This document shows, piece after piece, positions 32,134 to 41,604 of a DNA stretch of 64,000 nucleotides (its first letter is position 1; each line of letters starts with the position of its first letter). A program made the translations under genes and the position numbers. Below the pieces are notes generated by a model. That model was given only the letters and a program-made list of their open reading frames with translations. It was not told the origin of the DNA and did no database searches. The stretch is from Roseibium sp. (GTDB lineage: Bacteria > Pseudomonadota > Alphaproteobacteria > Rhizobiales > Stappiaceae), in NCBI GenBank assembly GCA_017643925.1, contig JAEPML010000010.1:1-64000 (forward strand), given 5' to 3'.

Positions 32134-33378
32134 ATGATCCACGGTCTGTCCCGGCCCAAGAACCAGATTCGCTGGCTGCTGCTGGAAGGCATCTCGCCGA
32201 CCGCGCGCGCCGTTCTGGAGAAAAACGGCTACACCAATGTCGAGGTGCTTCCGGGCGCACTCGACAAGGATGCCCTGATCGAAAAACTCCAGGGAGTGCA
32301 GATTCTCGGCATCCGCTCCCGCACCCAGGTGACCGAAGAGGTCCTGGAAGCGGCGAAGAGCCTTGTCGCCGTCGGATGTTTTTCCGTCGGCACGAACCAG
32401 GTGGATCTCGACGCGACGCTCACCCGCGGCATCCCGGTCTTTAACGCCCCGTTCTCCAACACGCGCTCGGTTGCCGAGCTGACGATTGCCGAAATCGTCA
32501 TGCTGATGCGCGGTGTCTTTCCCAAATCGACCGCCGCCCATGAGGGGCGCTGGATGAAAAGCGCCGCAGGCTCACATGAAGTGCGCGGCAAGACACTCGG
32601 CATCGTCGGTTACGGCAACATCGGCACGCAGCTCGCCAACCTGGCCGAGACCATGGGCTTGCGCGTCACCTACTACGACCTGATCGACAAGTTGCAGTAT
32701 GGCAATGTCACCCCGGCTGGCAGCCTGGACAATCTCCTGGCCGTGTCGGATGTCGTATCGCTGCATGTTCCGGACACGCCGGAAACCCGGAACATGTTCG
32801 GCGCCGACCAGATCGCCAAGATGAAGAAGGGTGCCTTCCTCATAAACAATGCCCGCGGCAAGGTGATCGATATTGACGCCCTGGCAGCTGCCCTCAAGTC
32901 CGGCCATCTGGCCGGTGCCGCGATCGACGTATTCCCGGTTGAGCCGAAATCCAACAAGGACGAATTCATCTCGCCGCTACGCGGTCTGGACAACGTCATC
33001 CTGACGCCCCATGTCGGCGGCTCGACCGAAGAAGCCCAGGACCGGATCGGCGAGGAAGTTTCCAAGCGTCTGGTTGAGTATTCCGATGTCGGTTCCACGC
33101 TCGGAGCTGTCTCCTTCCCGCAGGTGCAGCTGCCCAAGGGGACTGATGCGACACGCTTCATCCAGGTGCACCACAATGCACCCGGCGCCATGCGCACGCT
33201 GAACGACCTGTTCACGCGGCACAATCTCAACATCCATGCCCAGTTCATGCAGTCGCATCAGGACATTGGTTACGTTGTGATGGACGTCGACACACCGGTG
33301 GAAGAGCCCGTCGAAATGCTTGAGGAAATCCGCGCCCTGCCGAACACGATCCGGGCCAGGCTGCTCAACAGGGTCTGA
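32134..33378 (+). CDS. serA: D-3-phosphoglycerate dehydrogenase
   Basis: About 414 residues. It oxidises 3-phosphoglycerate with NAD+ in the first step of serine synthesis. The Rossmann motif is GIVGYGNIGTQLANLAETMGLRVTYYD; catalytic residues lie in NNARGKV (Arg), PVEP (Glu) and LTPHVGGSTEEAQ (His). The C-terminal ACT domain (FIQVHHNAPGAMRTLNDLFTRHNLNIHAQFMQSHQDIGYVVMDVD) makes it the short, E. coli-like type that is serine inhibited. ATG at 32134 has AGAGG 9 bases upstream; an ATG at 32101 is in frame. A strong terminator follows. Confidence 0.93.
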   Translation: MIHGLSRPKNQIRWLLLEGISPTARAVLEKNGYTNVEVLPGALDKDALIEKLQGVQILGIRSRTQVTEEVLEAAKSLVAVGCFSVGTNQVDLDATLTRGIPVFNAPFSNTRSVAELTIAEIVMLMRGVFPKSTAAHEGRWMKSAAGSHEVRGKTLGIVGYGNIGTQLANLAETMGLRVTYYDLIDKLQYGNVTPAGSLDNLLAVSDVVSLHVPDTPETRNMFGADQIAKMKKGAFLINNARGKVIDIDALAAALKSGHLAGAAIDVFPVEPKSNKDEFISPLRGLDNVILTPHVGGSTEEAQDRIGEEVSKRLVEYSDVGSTLGAVSFPQVQLPKGTDATRFIQVHHNAPGAMRTLNDLFTRHNLNIHAQFMQSHQDIGYVVMDVDTPVEEPVEMLEEIRALPNTIRARLLNRV

Positions 33379-33404
33379 CCGGCGGAAACCTCAAGACCAA
33401 TCGA

Positions 33405-33430
33405 AACCCCGGCCACGCGCCGGGGTTTTT
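33405..33430 (+). terminator. Rho-independent terminator after serA
   Basis: AACCCCGG (33405-33412) and CCGGGGTT (33420-33427) form an 8-bp stem followed by TTTTTGTTT. The remaining gap to 33732 shows no gene. Confidence 0.9.
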
Positions 33431-33732
33431 GTTTGGAAAGACATTGGTGCCGGAATTGACCGAGACCTCCCGGTTCTCAATTGGTCCTTGCCAGAAGATC
33501 TTGAGATAATTTTTAGTCAAAGAGCTTGTGCAGCTCGTAGTTGCCAAAAATTCTGAGCTCAATGTCAAAACTTGACTATCAACTATGGCCAGGTGCCCTT
33601 GCGAGGGATTTCAGAACAGCTAAATGATTAGCAGGCAAAACCAATCGCTGAAAAGAAATGCGTCCGGCATTCCGCAATTGGCTGTGCGACCCGTTGTGAC
33701 GCGTTTTCACCTGCGACCATGGAACTCGAAAC

Positions 33733-35127
33733 ATGCCCGCCACTGACAGGCCATCGCTGCTGAACTTCCCGAGTTGGATGAGGAGCTTGCGTGAAGAGGA
33801 ATTACGCCAGGCAAAGGCTAACCCGTATCTGGCAAAGGCCATTGCGGACGAGAAGATGGCAGGTCACCGGATCGCGATCATTGCGCGCACGGCAGCTTTC
33901 GGTGCGGTCGGCGTTCTTTTGCCATTCCTCAATCCCAACCTGAATGTTCTCTACTACGAGTTTTTTGTCCTGCTGTTCATTGCCCTCGGCTGGCTGCAGC
34001 TTCGTATGGCGAAAGTCGGTTACTCAAAGAGCGAACTGGGGCTCATCCTGCTGGATCTGTGTCTCCTGACCGCACTGATCGTCCTCCCCAACCCCTTTCT
34101 TGGCGAAGAGATCCCGACCGCATTCGTCTACAGGTTCGAAGGCTTCCCCTATTTCTTCATCTTTCTCGCCTTGAGCACCCTTGCCTATTCATGGCGGACG
34201 ATCTGGGGCATCGGGATCTGGGTCGCACTTCTCTGGTTGATCGGTTTTCTGGGCGTCTCCTGGTTCGGCCATGCAATACCCGGCCTTTCGGAAGCTTCGC
34301 AGCAGGCCTTTGACGGCTATCCCTTGCTTCAGGAAGAACTCGATCCGAACAGCGTGCGCCCGACAATCCGCATTCAGGAAGTGGTCGTTATCCTGATTGT
34401 GGCGGCCATTCTGACGCTGAAAGGCTGGCGCTCGAACCAGCTGCTGATACGGCAGGCGAGCATTGCTGCCGAAAGGGCCAATCTCTCCAGGTACTTCCCT
34501 TCCAGCCTGGTTGATGTTCTGGCCCAGACAGACCGGGATATCGGTGCGGTGCGCACCCAGAATGTAGCGGTACTCTTCACGGACATCGTCGGTTTCACGG
34601 AATTTGCGGAGCAGCATTCGCCCGACGAGGTCATGGACCTCCTGCGCCACTATCACGCGTTTGTGGAGCGTTCGATCTTTCAGAACGGCGGAACCCTGGA
34701 CAAGTATCTGGGTGATGGTGTCATGGCCACATTCGGCACACCGGAAACCAGGCCGGGGGATGCCGCCAACGCGCTCAAGGCTGCGACGCAGCTGATCGAA
34801 GAAACCGAGGCATTCAACAAGGACCTTGAGGCGAAGGGGATTGCGCCCATCCAGGTCTCAATCGGTGTCCATTTCGGCCCTGTGATCCTGGGCGATATCG
34901 GCCCCTCCAGGCGGCTGGAGTTTGCCGTTGTCGGCGATACCGTCAATGTCGCCAGCCGGCTGGAAGCCTCCACACGGGAGCTTGGATGTCGTTGCGTTGT
35001 CAGCGAAGAACTGATGAAGCAGGCCGCTCAGGCCAAGGGCACGGATACCCCGCACCAAAGATTTTCCCTACACGATCCGATCAAGCTCCGCGGCCGGCAG
35101 AACGAGGTGAATGTCTGGACAATTTGA
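33733..35127 (+). CDS. Membrane-bound class III adenylate/guanylate cyclase
   Basis: A 464-residue protein with six or so hydrophobic segments between about residues 50 and 230, then a short linker and a cyclase catalytic domain. NVAVLFTDIVGFTEFAEQHSP carries the first metal-binding Asp, LGDGVMATFG the second, and GDTVNVASRLEASTRELGCRCVVSEEL the transition-state region with Asn and Arg. It would make cAMP (or cGMP) in response to a membrane signal. A single gene between serA and an outer-membrane protein gene, with no regulator adjacent. Confidence 0.88.
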   Translation: MPATDRPSLLNFPSWMRSLREEELRQAKANPYLAKAIADEKMAGHRIAIIARTAAFGAVGVLLPFLNPNLNVLYYEFFVLLFIALGWLQLRMAKVGYSKSELGLILLDLCLLTALIVLPNPFLGEEIPTAFVYRFEGFPYFFIFLALSTLAYSWRTIWGIGIWVALLWLIGFLGVSWFGHAIPGLSEASQQAFDGYPLLQEELDPNSVRPTIRIQEVVVILIVAAILTLKGWRSNQLLIRQASIAAERANLSRYFPSSLVDVLAQTDRDIGAVRTQNVAVLFTDIVGFTEFAEQHSPDEVMDLLRHYHAFVERSIFQNGGTLDKYLGDGVMATFGTPETRPGDAANALKAATQLIEETEAFNKDLEAKGIAPIQVSIGVHFGPVILGDIGPSRRLEFAVVGDTVNVASRLEASTRELGCRCVVSEELMKQAAQAKGTDTPHQRFSLHDPIKLRGRQNEVNVWTI

Positions 35128-35543
35128 GAATCGCCCCACATATCACCCGGTGCGAACAACCATTCAACCCATTGTTTTAGAAAGATTTTTATCAAAGAAT
35201 CGGCGAATGCAGGACCGACGATCTCCGGGACCGATTGCGCCAAACACAAAAGTTGCAAACCATCGCAACTACACGGTTGAGTTTTTGAAGCAAATCAGAA
35301 ATGGTGTTCAAATCTACCGTCTGGACCCGTTGCTTTTGCCCGCCCTCCCGGCAACGTGACGGTCCCCAATCGGGCCAGTCTCGATGGCCTTGAATGACCG
35401 GGACCCCGCTCAAAATCAGTCTCACTCAGATTATGCACTACAATTTTTAGGTGTATTTTTTTAACGAAACAACTTTTTAACCATAAGTCTTCACCTTTCT
35501 CCGCGTTCTCGTCAAAACTGCCCATGCGAACCCGGGATCTGTG
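35128..35543. other. Intergenic region upstream of the outer-membrane protein gene
   Basis: About 415 bases with no convincing gene. It becomes AT rich from about 35420 (ACTACAATTTTTAGGTG, TTTTTTTAACG), where the promoter of the following gene probably lies. No clear terminator for the cyclase gene is seen. Confidence 0.4.
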
Positions 35544-36392
35544 ATGAAAAAAATTTCAAGTTATCTGTTGCTTTCGACTTTTCTGACGATCCAGTTTGCT
35601 CAGCCCGTGGCTGCCGCAGACCCCTATGATGCCCCGTCGGATCATATCAGTACCAGTTCGCTTCGCGGCAGCCTCGGGCTGAGATACTGGTACAGTCAGA
35701 CCAAATCCAAACTGACCTCCGCCAACTCGGATGTCTACCGGCTGGACAATGTCACCTCCCACACGGCGGAAATCGTCGGGGAGCTCGAAGACACAACCTC
35801 CAATGCATTTGTGAGAGGCTATGTCGGCCTTGGACAAAACTCCGGGGGAGATACAAGCGTACGGGGTGTCAGCACGGATCTGGTGGACACTGCGCTTGGC
35901 TATGTTGTCATCGACGGCGGATGGCAATTCGCACAGTTTGCGAACAATCAGGTGCGCCTGAAGGGGTTTGTCGGTTATCAGTATCTCAACGACGACATTG
36001 AAACGGCCAGCGTGTCGTCCCAGACCCGCACCTGGAATGCCATCCGGCTGGGCATGACCGCAGAAGGCTCCGTGAGCGACCGCCTGAGTTGGTCCGTCGA
36101 TCTTGCCGGTGTCCCCTGGGCGCACGCGCTCTACGATTCCTCAAACTCCTCGATCGCCGACAACTGGGACAGCAACTGGACATACGGCGTCGAGGCGGAT
36201 GCCATGCTCAATCTCAACCTGACCAAGAACTGGCAGGTCGGACTTGGCGGCCGTTACTGGTGGCTCCGCTCCAACTTCGAACCGGACCATGACCAGTCGG
36301 GGAGCAACCCCGGAAACAACGATGTCGATGAAAGACACAAGCAGAACTATCACCGATACGGTCTGCTGCTGGAAAGCCGTTACACATTTTGA
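35544..36392 (+). CDS. Outer-membrane beta-barrel protein
   Basis: A 282-residue secreted protein. A signal peptide (MKKISSYLLLSTFLTIQFAQPVAAAD) with AxA cleavage is clear. The mature part alternates polar and aromatic residues in strands (LRGSLGLRYWYSQTKSKL, AFVRGYVGLGQNSGG, NWQVGLGGRYWWLRSNF) and ends in RYGLLLESRYTF, the C-terminal Phe signature for BAM-dependent insertion. It resembles porin-like or protochlamydia-omega-type surface proteins. ATG at 35544 is preferred over GTG at 35541. Function is not deducible. Confidence 0.8.
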   Translation: MKKISSYLLLSTFLTIQFAQPVAAADPYDAPSDHISTSSLRGSLGLRYWYSQTKSKLTSANSDVYRLDNVTSHTAEIVGELEDTTSNAFVRGYVGLGQNSGGDTSVRGVSTDLVDTALGYVVIDGGWQFAQFANNQVRLKGFVGYQYLNDDIETASVSSQTRTWNAIRLGMTAEGSVSDRLSWSVDLAGVPWAHALYDSSNSSIADNWDSNWTYGVEADAMLNLNLTKNWQVGLGGRYWWLRSNFEPDHDQSGSNPGNNDVDERHKQNYHRYGLLLESRYTF

Positions 36393-36588
36393 CGCCACCC
36401 CGCTGGCCTTCAAGTGGCATGAAGATTCCAGACTGCGCGACCTGCTCTTGCAGGACGCGCAGCCTGCCCCCCTTCGGTACTCCTTGCGGCCAAGCGGCGA
36501 TTTCCAGCACGGGAAGGGTGTAATTGAACCGGAGACTATGTCACGCTGCCCCCGTTTTCCGGTCACCCTGACATGGATCCCATAGCCT

Positions 36589-37433
36589 GTGCTCAATCCA
36601 GAAACCAATAGCGCAATCAATCATGTCCGCCGTATCTCGAGCGGACCACCTGTCCCAAAGAACGTGCACCTGACGATAAATTTTCACCCGGACACGGTGT
36701 ACGGCAATGGATTGATGATAGAGGCCCTCGCCGGGAGGGGTTTTACCGCTCCCAATTCGAGACCAAAAACAGCAATGGGGGTCTCTCAGCTTACCCTGGT
36801 GGTGACCGCTGGAACTGGGAAAGTCGAATTTTTGGAGCGGTCTATGATGAAGCGCGTCCCGCTCTTCGACCGAAATACGGCGCACTGAACTATCTTGGTC
36901 ATGAAACCGGCGGCTCGCCGCGCTTCGGGTCCTGCCACCTCCGGCTGGCAAGCCACTTGCTGCCCCGCGCTACATTCTGTTACCCCGACAGCTACTTCGA
37001 GCCGGCAGATTTCGGCGTCGCGGATCGGCTTGGGCTGATCTCGCTGGCTGAAAGGGAAAGGCCGAAAATCGATACACTCGACAGCTACATCGAAGCTCAT
37101 GTTCACGGACCACTCGACCTGGCTGTGGATGTCGAGGCGATCGTGCTTGATCCCAGTTACCGGGAAACAGAAATCGAGACCGCTGCGGCGGCTCTGAAAT
37201 GTCCCGTCGAATGGCATTCCGGATTTCGGATGACCCAAAGATCCCTGCAAGAATGCGTCGATTATCGCGGCACAAAGGCGGCACGACTTGCGGAATTGCT
37301 TCTTGAAAACGGAGTTCTAACCCCCCGGCTCGTCGGGCTGGCCCGGCAAGCCTCAGGAGCTGACCAGAAGTTGCTCAAGCGTGTCTGGCACTGCGTGGCA
37401 AAGTTCGGCAGTCCCCTCATCCCCCAGGTCTAA
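36589..37433 (+). pseudogene. DUF3626 family gene with a frameshift
   Basis: Two frames join into one DUF3626-like protein. The first frame (from 36589) gives HLTINFHPDTVYGNGLMIEALAGRG; the reading then continues one frame over from 36744 as YRSQFETKNSNGGLSAYPGGDRWNWESRIFG, KYGALNYLGHETGGSPRFGSCHLRL, FCYPDS and finally DLAVDVEAIVLDPSYRETEIE and WHSGFRM, all family hallmarks. The break is at GGGGTTTT (36737-36744), consistent with loss of one base. The annotated-looking ORF from 36957 is only the C-terminal part. Family function is unknown. Confidence 0.75.
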
Positions 37434-37485
37434 GCCCGAGCGTTTGTCAGTCGCTCACCTCACACCTTCGACCCTGGATCCGTCA

Positions 37486-39672
37486 TCAAAGCCGGTCCTG
37501 GTCCTTGAGCAGCTTGCGATTGATTTTCCCGGACACGGTCAGTGGCATTTCGGCCAGGAAGCGGATTTCCTGCGGCACGTAGAAGGGTGGACACCGGTCT
37601 GAAACGGCAGTCTTGATCGTAGCTGCAATGTCATCGCCTGCCGTATCCGCGACCACATAGGCGACCAAGGATTTCTGACCGTCTGCTTCCTCCGCAACCA
37701 CGACGACGTCCCGAACAGCACTGACCGTCCTGATGGCGGCCTCGATTTCGCCAAGCTCAATGCGAACGCCGCTGATCTTCACCTGGAAGTCATTGCGGCC
37801 GAGATAGATGATCTCGCCGTCGGTGCGGAAGTAAGCCAGGTCCCCGGTTCGATAAAGCCGCCGGTGCGGAGCATCTTCCACAGGACATGGAATGAAGCGT
37901 TCGGAAGTCAGGTCTTCACGGTTCCAGTAACCGCGGGCGAGCTGAGTACCGCCAATGTGAAGCTCACCGGGAACACCAACGGGGACCGGCTGGTCATATT
38001 CATCAAGAACGTAAAGGCCGGTATTGGTCACCGGCTTGCCGATCGGGATGGTCTTGTCGGAAGGGTTGCGCGGGCAGGCAAAATAGCTGACATCCACGGC
38101 CGCTTCGGTCGGGCCATAAAGGTTGTGAACCTCCGCCTGGTCACTTGCCTTTTCATAAAAGGACTGAACGAGATCGAAGCCAAGCGCCTCCCCTGAGCAG
38201 AAGAGCTTCTTGATCGGCAGCTCTTTCAGCGACCTGGCAAGGAGAAACAGGCGCAGCATGGATGGCACGAAATGCAGATGCGTCACGCCGGATTGGCTGA
38301 TCTCGCGCTGCAGATACCGGATCGACATGTGGCCGCCCGGAATGGCCACCACGAGGGTGGAGCCGACCGCGAAGGGCCAGAGGAACTCCCAAACCGACAC
38401 GTCGAACGTGTAGGGCGTTTTCTGCAAGACCCGGTCCTGTGGTTCAAGGTCATACTCCTCGTGCATCCACACGACACGATTGTGAATGGCCTCGTGCTCG
38501 ACGACGACACCCTTCGGCTTTCCGGTCGAGCCGGATGTGTAGATCATGTAGGCAAGATCATTGGCGCCGATCTCGATGCCCAGATCACTTCCGTCTGCAC
38601 CCGGGTCGACATCGCCCCCCTCCGGCAAAACGATGACCTCGGACACGTCTGTCTCAATCTTGTCCCTAAGGTGATCCTGTGTCAGGACGGCGACGGGTTT
38701 GCAGTCCTCGATGATTTCCGTGAGACGGCCGGAGGGATCTTCGGTGTTGAGTGGTACATAGGCACCACCGGCCTTGATCGCCGCCCACAGGCCGATCACC
38801 ATTTCCAGGCTGCGGTCCATGAAAAGGGCTACAAACTTGTCCCGGCCAACACCCTTTTCCCTCAACTGACGTGCAAGGCGGTTCACACGCGCGTTGAATT
38901 CCGCGTAGCTCAGAACCTGTTCCTTGAAAATCAGGGCCGGATGATCAGGCGTTTCGTGCACCTGTTTTTCCATCATCGCGACAAGGCCACCCTGGTAACC
39001 GTAGAAATGGTCGGTCGCGTTCCAGGTCTCGACCACAAGCCGGCGTTCCCCGGCCGACATGATCGGCTGGCGGACCAGCGGAAGGTCAGGGTTTGCGGCA
39101 ATTCCGGCGGCAAGCGCGCTCAGGCGCTGGTGAATCTGCTCGCCGTCCAGGCTGCTGGGGTGCGACAGGGTCAAACTGCCATCCGCGTTGCAATGAAGAT
39201 GGATTTCGGTATCCACGGGCACCTTAGACCTGGATCCGGCGGTGACCGCCAATGGCAGCCCGTCCGACTGCGAGGGATCAAGCTTGACGGTTGATGCATG
39301 CGGTACGGCGGCCATCTTGTCGATCAGGTCCGAAACGGTTTCTTCTGCCGAGATCTCATGCTCAAGGATGGAGAAGACCTCTGCCCCGTCCTGACGTGAG
39401 GCGTCGAGCAAGGCGAAGACGGCCTGATGGTTTTCACTCACACGCGCTGCATAGGCAGCAAAGACCGCCGTGGCAATCTGGCTGGGCGAAGCGTCGGCGA
39501 AGCGGGAGCTCAGGGCGTCGATGGCCGCGTTCCACCCCGTATCGGAAGTCGTTTCGACCCGTGCGTCGGAGGCAGCTGCCCGAGGTTCGGTCCCCGCGTC
39601 CCAAAGGCTTGAAAATTCGATGTTCTGGCCGCTTGTTGTCAGGTGGCCTTCCGCCGAATTACCTTGTTTCAT
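37486..39672 (-). CDS. Stand-alone NRPS-type adenylation enzyme, predicted serine-specific
   Basis: A 728-residue protein. Residues 1 to about 215 look like the remains of a condensation domain without an HHxxxDG motif. From about 220 an adenylation domain is complete: LSYAEFNARVNRLA, YMIYTSGSTGKPKG (A3), FDVSVWEFLWPF (A4), NLYGPTEAAVDVSY (A5), RLYRTGDLAYFRTDGEIIYLGRNDFQVKISGVRIELGEIE (A7-A8) and PLTVSGKINRKLL with the A10 Lys. No carrier or thioesterase domain follows. The pocket residues visible in the A4 to A5 region match my memory of the EntF serine code. No other NRPS gene is nearby, so the carrier partner is unknown. Confidence 0.85.
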   Translation of the reverse strand: MKQGNSAEGHLTTSGQNIEFSSLWDAGTEPRAAASDARVETTSDTGWNAAIDALSSRFADASPSQIATAVFAAYAARVSENHQAVFALLDASRQDGAEVFSILEHEISAEETVSDLIDKMAAVPHASTVKLDPSQSDGLPLAVTAGSRSKVPVDTEIHLHCNADGSLTLSHPSSLDGEQIHQRLSALAAGIAANPDLPLVRQPIMSAGERRLVVETWNATDHFYGYQGGLVAMMEKQVHETPDHPALIFKEQVLSYAEFNARVNRLARQLREKGVGRDKFVALFMDRSLEMVIGLWAAIKAGGAYVPLNTEDPSGRLTEIIEDCKPVAVLTQDHLRDKIETDVSEVIVLPEGGDVDPGADGSDLGIEIGANDLAYMIYTSGSTGKPKGVVVEHEAIHNRVVWMHEEYDLEPQDRVLQKTPYTFDVSVWEFLWPFAVGSTLVVAIPGGHMSIRYLQREISQSGVTHLHFVPSMLRLFLLARSLKELPIKKLFCSGEALGFDLVQSFYEKASDQAEVHNLYGPTEAAVDVSYFACPRNPSDKTIPIGKPVTNTGLYVLDEYDQPVPVGVPGELHIGGTQLARGYWNREDLTSERFIPCPVEDAPHRRLYRTGDLAYFRTDGEIIYLGRNDFQVKISGVRIELGEIEAAIRTVSAVRDVVVVAEEADGQKSLVAYVVADTAGDDIAATIKTAVSDRCPPFYVPQEIRFLAEMPLTVSGKINRKLLKDQDRL

Positions 39673-39774
39673 ACCGCACCCCTACTGAACGTTTTTCGCA
39701 GTTGAAACAGAAAAAGGTTTCAAAATGATTTGGTGGTTTTAACCATGCCCTGCGACGGGTGGACCTGGCGAGGC

Positions 39775-40332
39775 CTAGCCCCTGTCGCGCTTCCAACTTG
39801 AAACCGCCCCCTCGGCGAGAACCGTCAAGGGCCCAACCTGGATGACCTCGGCCTGAAGATCGAGAATGAAGGGAAGCCGGCGATGTGCAACGCGCAGCGT
39901 GATCCACGGGGCATCGATGCTTTGAAACAGGGACGACTGCTCGCCTGGTACGATACCTCGGCTCATGCGGCCATGGTGATAGGCCGCTTCGCCGACTTCG
40001 GAAATATCGAAGCTGTGATGTGACCTGCCAATGCCCAGCGCCGTCAACGTCTCGATGGAAATGCGGTCGTCATCGCGCGACAACGTCACGACATAGAGTG
40101 TTGCAAAGAGCATCATGGCGACAACGAGGATGCACCCCAGAAGGGCAATACCGGCACCGAAGGCAAGACGTTCGCCAAAGGGTCGCAATACCCCGCCATC
40201 GCCGGGGGAAAGGCCATAGGTCTGGAATGTGTTCCAGCCCGCATAAAGCGCAGCCAGGCCCACGAGAAAAACGACCCACAACACGATACGCACCTTGAGG
40301 GTCTGGCGATGGTTTTCAAACAGCCGTTTCAT
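39775..40332 (-). CDS. Inner-membrane protein of unknown function
   Basis: A 185-residue protein from the ATG at 40332 (AAGGAAG just upstream); the frame is open to 40392. Two transmembrane helices (VRIVLWVVFLVGLAALYAGW and LAFGAGIALLGCILVVAMMLFATLYVVTL) precede a soluble domain with strands (ISIETLTALGIGRSHHSFDISEVGEAAYHHGRMS, WITLRVAHRRLPFILDLQAEV). I recognise no family. Confidence 0.65.
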   Translation of the reverse strand: MKRLFENHRQTLKVRIVLWVVFLVGLAALYAGWNTFQTYGLSPGDGGVLRPFGERLAFGAGIALLGCILVVAMMLFATLYVVTLSRDDDRISIETLTALGIGRSHHSFDISEVGEAAYHHGRMSRGIVPGEQSSLFQSIDAPWITLRVAHRRLPFILDLQAEVIQVGPLTVLAEGAVSSWKRDRG

Positions 40333-40500
40333 CGCATGGCTTCCTTCCGCCAATCCGCCCGGGCACGGTAGCATCTCGACGCCCGATGACAAAAAGGACT
40401 GAAAATGCGCAGTCCCCGGTTGCTGTTACTGGTCAGGTCAGTGGGCCGGCGTTGGCATCAGGCCCAGCCAGTATGCGCAGGAGAAAGGAACTGGAGAGTT

Positions 40501-41433
40501 TCAGTCTTTCATCTGCCTGGCGGTGCCCACGAGGTCACTGCGGAGATAAAGCAGACTGTCCTCGAACTGGTTCAGGAATTCCATGGTCAGCAGCGATGGT
40601 GGTTGATTGAGCGGGCGGACAAGAGACAACTCGTGCGGAATGTCGGGCGCGAAGGGCCGGTAGCTCAGCCCCCGGTTTTGATAGGTCCGGGCATCTAGTT
40701 CGCTGACGATCGACACGCCGGTCCCCAGGCTGACCAGCTCACAGGCCGTCGTGAACTGTCTTGTTTCAACAAGCGTGTCCAGTTTCACATGGGCCCTGTC
40801 AAAGGCTTCTGCGATCGCCCTGTGATAGATGCTGCCAATGGTGTCGTGGATCAGTTTTTCACCGGCAAGATCGGCGGGTGTCACTTCGTCTAACGCTTCC
40901 AGTCGATGCCCTTTCGGAAAGATGCACGCCGACTTGATGGCAATCTTGCGCTCTTCAATGGCCGGGTGTCCGGTAAAACCATCGGTGATACCGCAATCAT
41001 ATTGTTCGCCGATAATCCACTCCAGGATACGTTCCGGACGATCGGGCTCAATCGTGACCGTGACATCGGGACGGCCCTGCAGGAATTCCGAGATGACCTC
41101 GGGCAAGTGACTGACCGCAAATCCGGGCAGGCAGGCAATCCGCAGGTGCCCGGCCTTGCCCATCGGAATGTTCCGGGCGGCCTGCGAGATGTTGTCCATC
41201 GATTCAAGAACCCGCCTGATTTCCGGCATGAGGTGCCGGACTTCGGAGGTCAGGACGAGGCGTCCGTCCTTTCGATGGTAAAGGGGCAATCCGAGATGCT
41301 TGGAAAGATCTGCAAGCAATCTGCTCGCTGCCGGCTGGGAAATGCCCAGCAGCTCGGCTGCGCGCGAAATGCTGCCGGTTGTCGCCAAGGCACTGAGCGC
41401 TTCCAGTTGCCTGAGCTGAAGATGCCCCTTCAT
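40501..41433 (-). CDS. LysR family transcriptional regulator
   Basis: A 310-residue regulator. The N-terminal winged helix is LRQLEALSALATTGSISRAAELLGISQPAASRLLADLSKHLGLPLYHRKDGRLVLT; the rest is the periplasmic-binding-protein-like effector domain (HLRIACLPGFAVSHLPEVISEFLQGRPDVTVTIEP). It is divergent from a glycerophosphodiesterase and ABC transporter operon, which it most likely controls in response to the imported or released ligand. An AT-rich palindrome lies just upstream of its start. Confidence 0.9.
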   Translation of the reverse strand: MKGHLQLRQLEALSALATTGSISRAAELLGISQPAASRLLADLSKHLGLPLYHRKDGRLVLTSEVRHLMPEIRRVLESMDNISQAARNIPMGKAGHLRIACLPGFAVSHLPEVISEFLQGRPDVTVTIEPDRPERILEWIIGEQYDCGITDGFTGHPAIEERKIAIKSACIFPKGHRLEALDEVTPADLAGEKLIHDTIGSIYHRAIAEAFDRAHVKLDTLVETRQFTTACELVSLGTGVSIVSELDARTYQNRGLSYRPFAPDIPHELSLVRPLNQPPSLLTMEFLNQFEDSLLYLRSDLVGTARQMKD

Positions 41434-41460
41434 CCATTTCCTCCTGAAGTTAAATGCAAA

Positions 41461-41477
41461 TATAATAACTTATTATA
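41461..41477. promoter_or_regulatory. 17-bp palindrome between LysR and GDPD genes
   Basis: TATAATAACTTATTATA is a perfect palindrome about a central C, 28 bases upstream of the LysR start codon, in the shared divergent promoter region. It fits a LysR-type binding site (inverted AT-rich half-sites) that would serve both autoregulation and operon control. Confidence 0.45.
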
Positions 41478-41604
41478 TAAGCGTCAAAAATTTTTCATTT
41501 GAATTATGTTTTGGTTTGCGCCAACCTAGAATTCTTACAGGGTTGGGATCCTCGAGAAGCTGACAGACGTCGGAATTGAAGATCCCGTTCGGGGCGAGTG
41601 TTCA

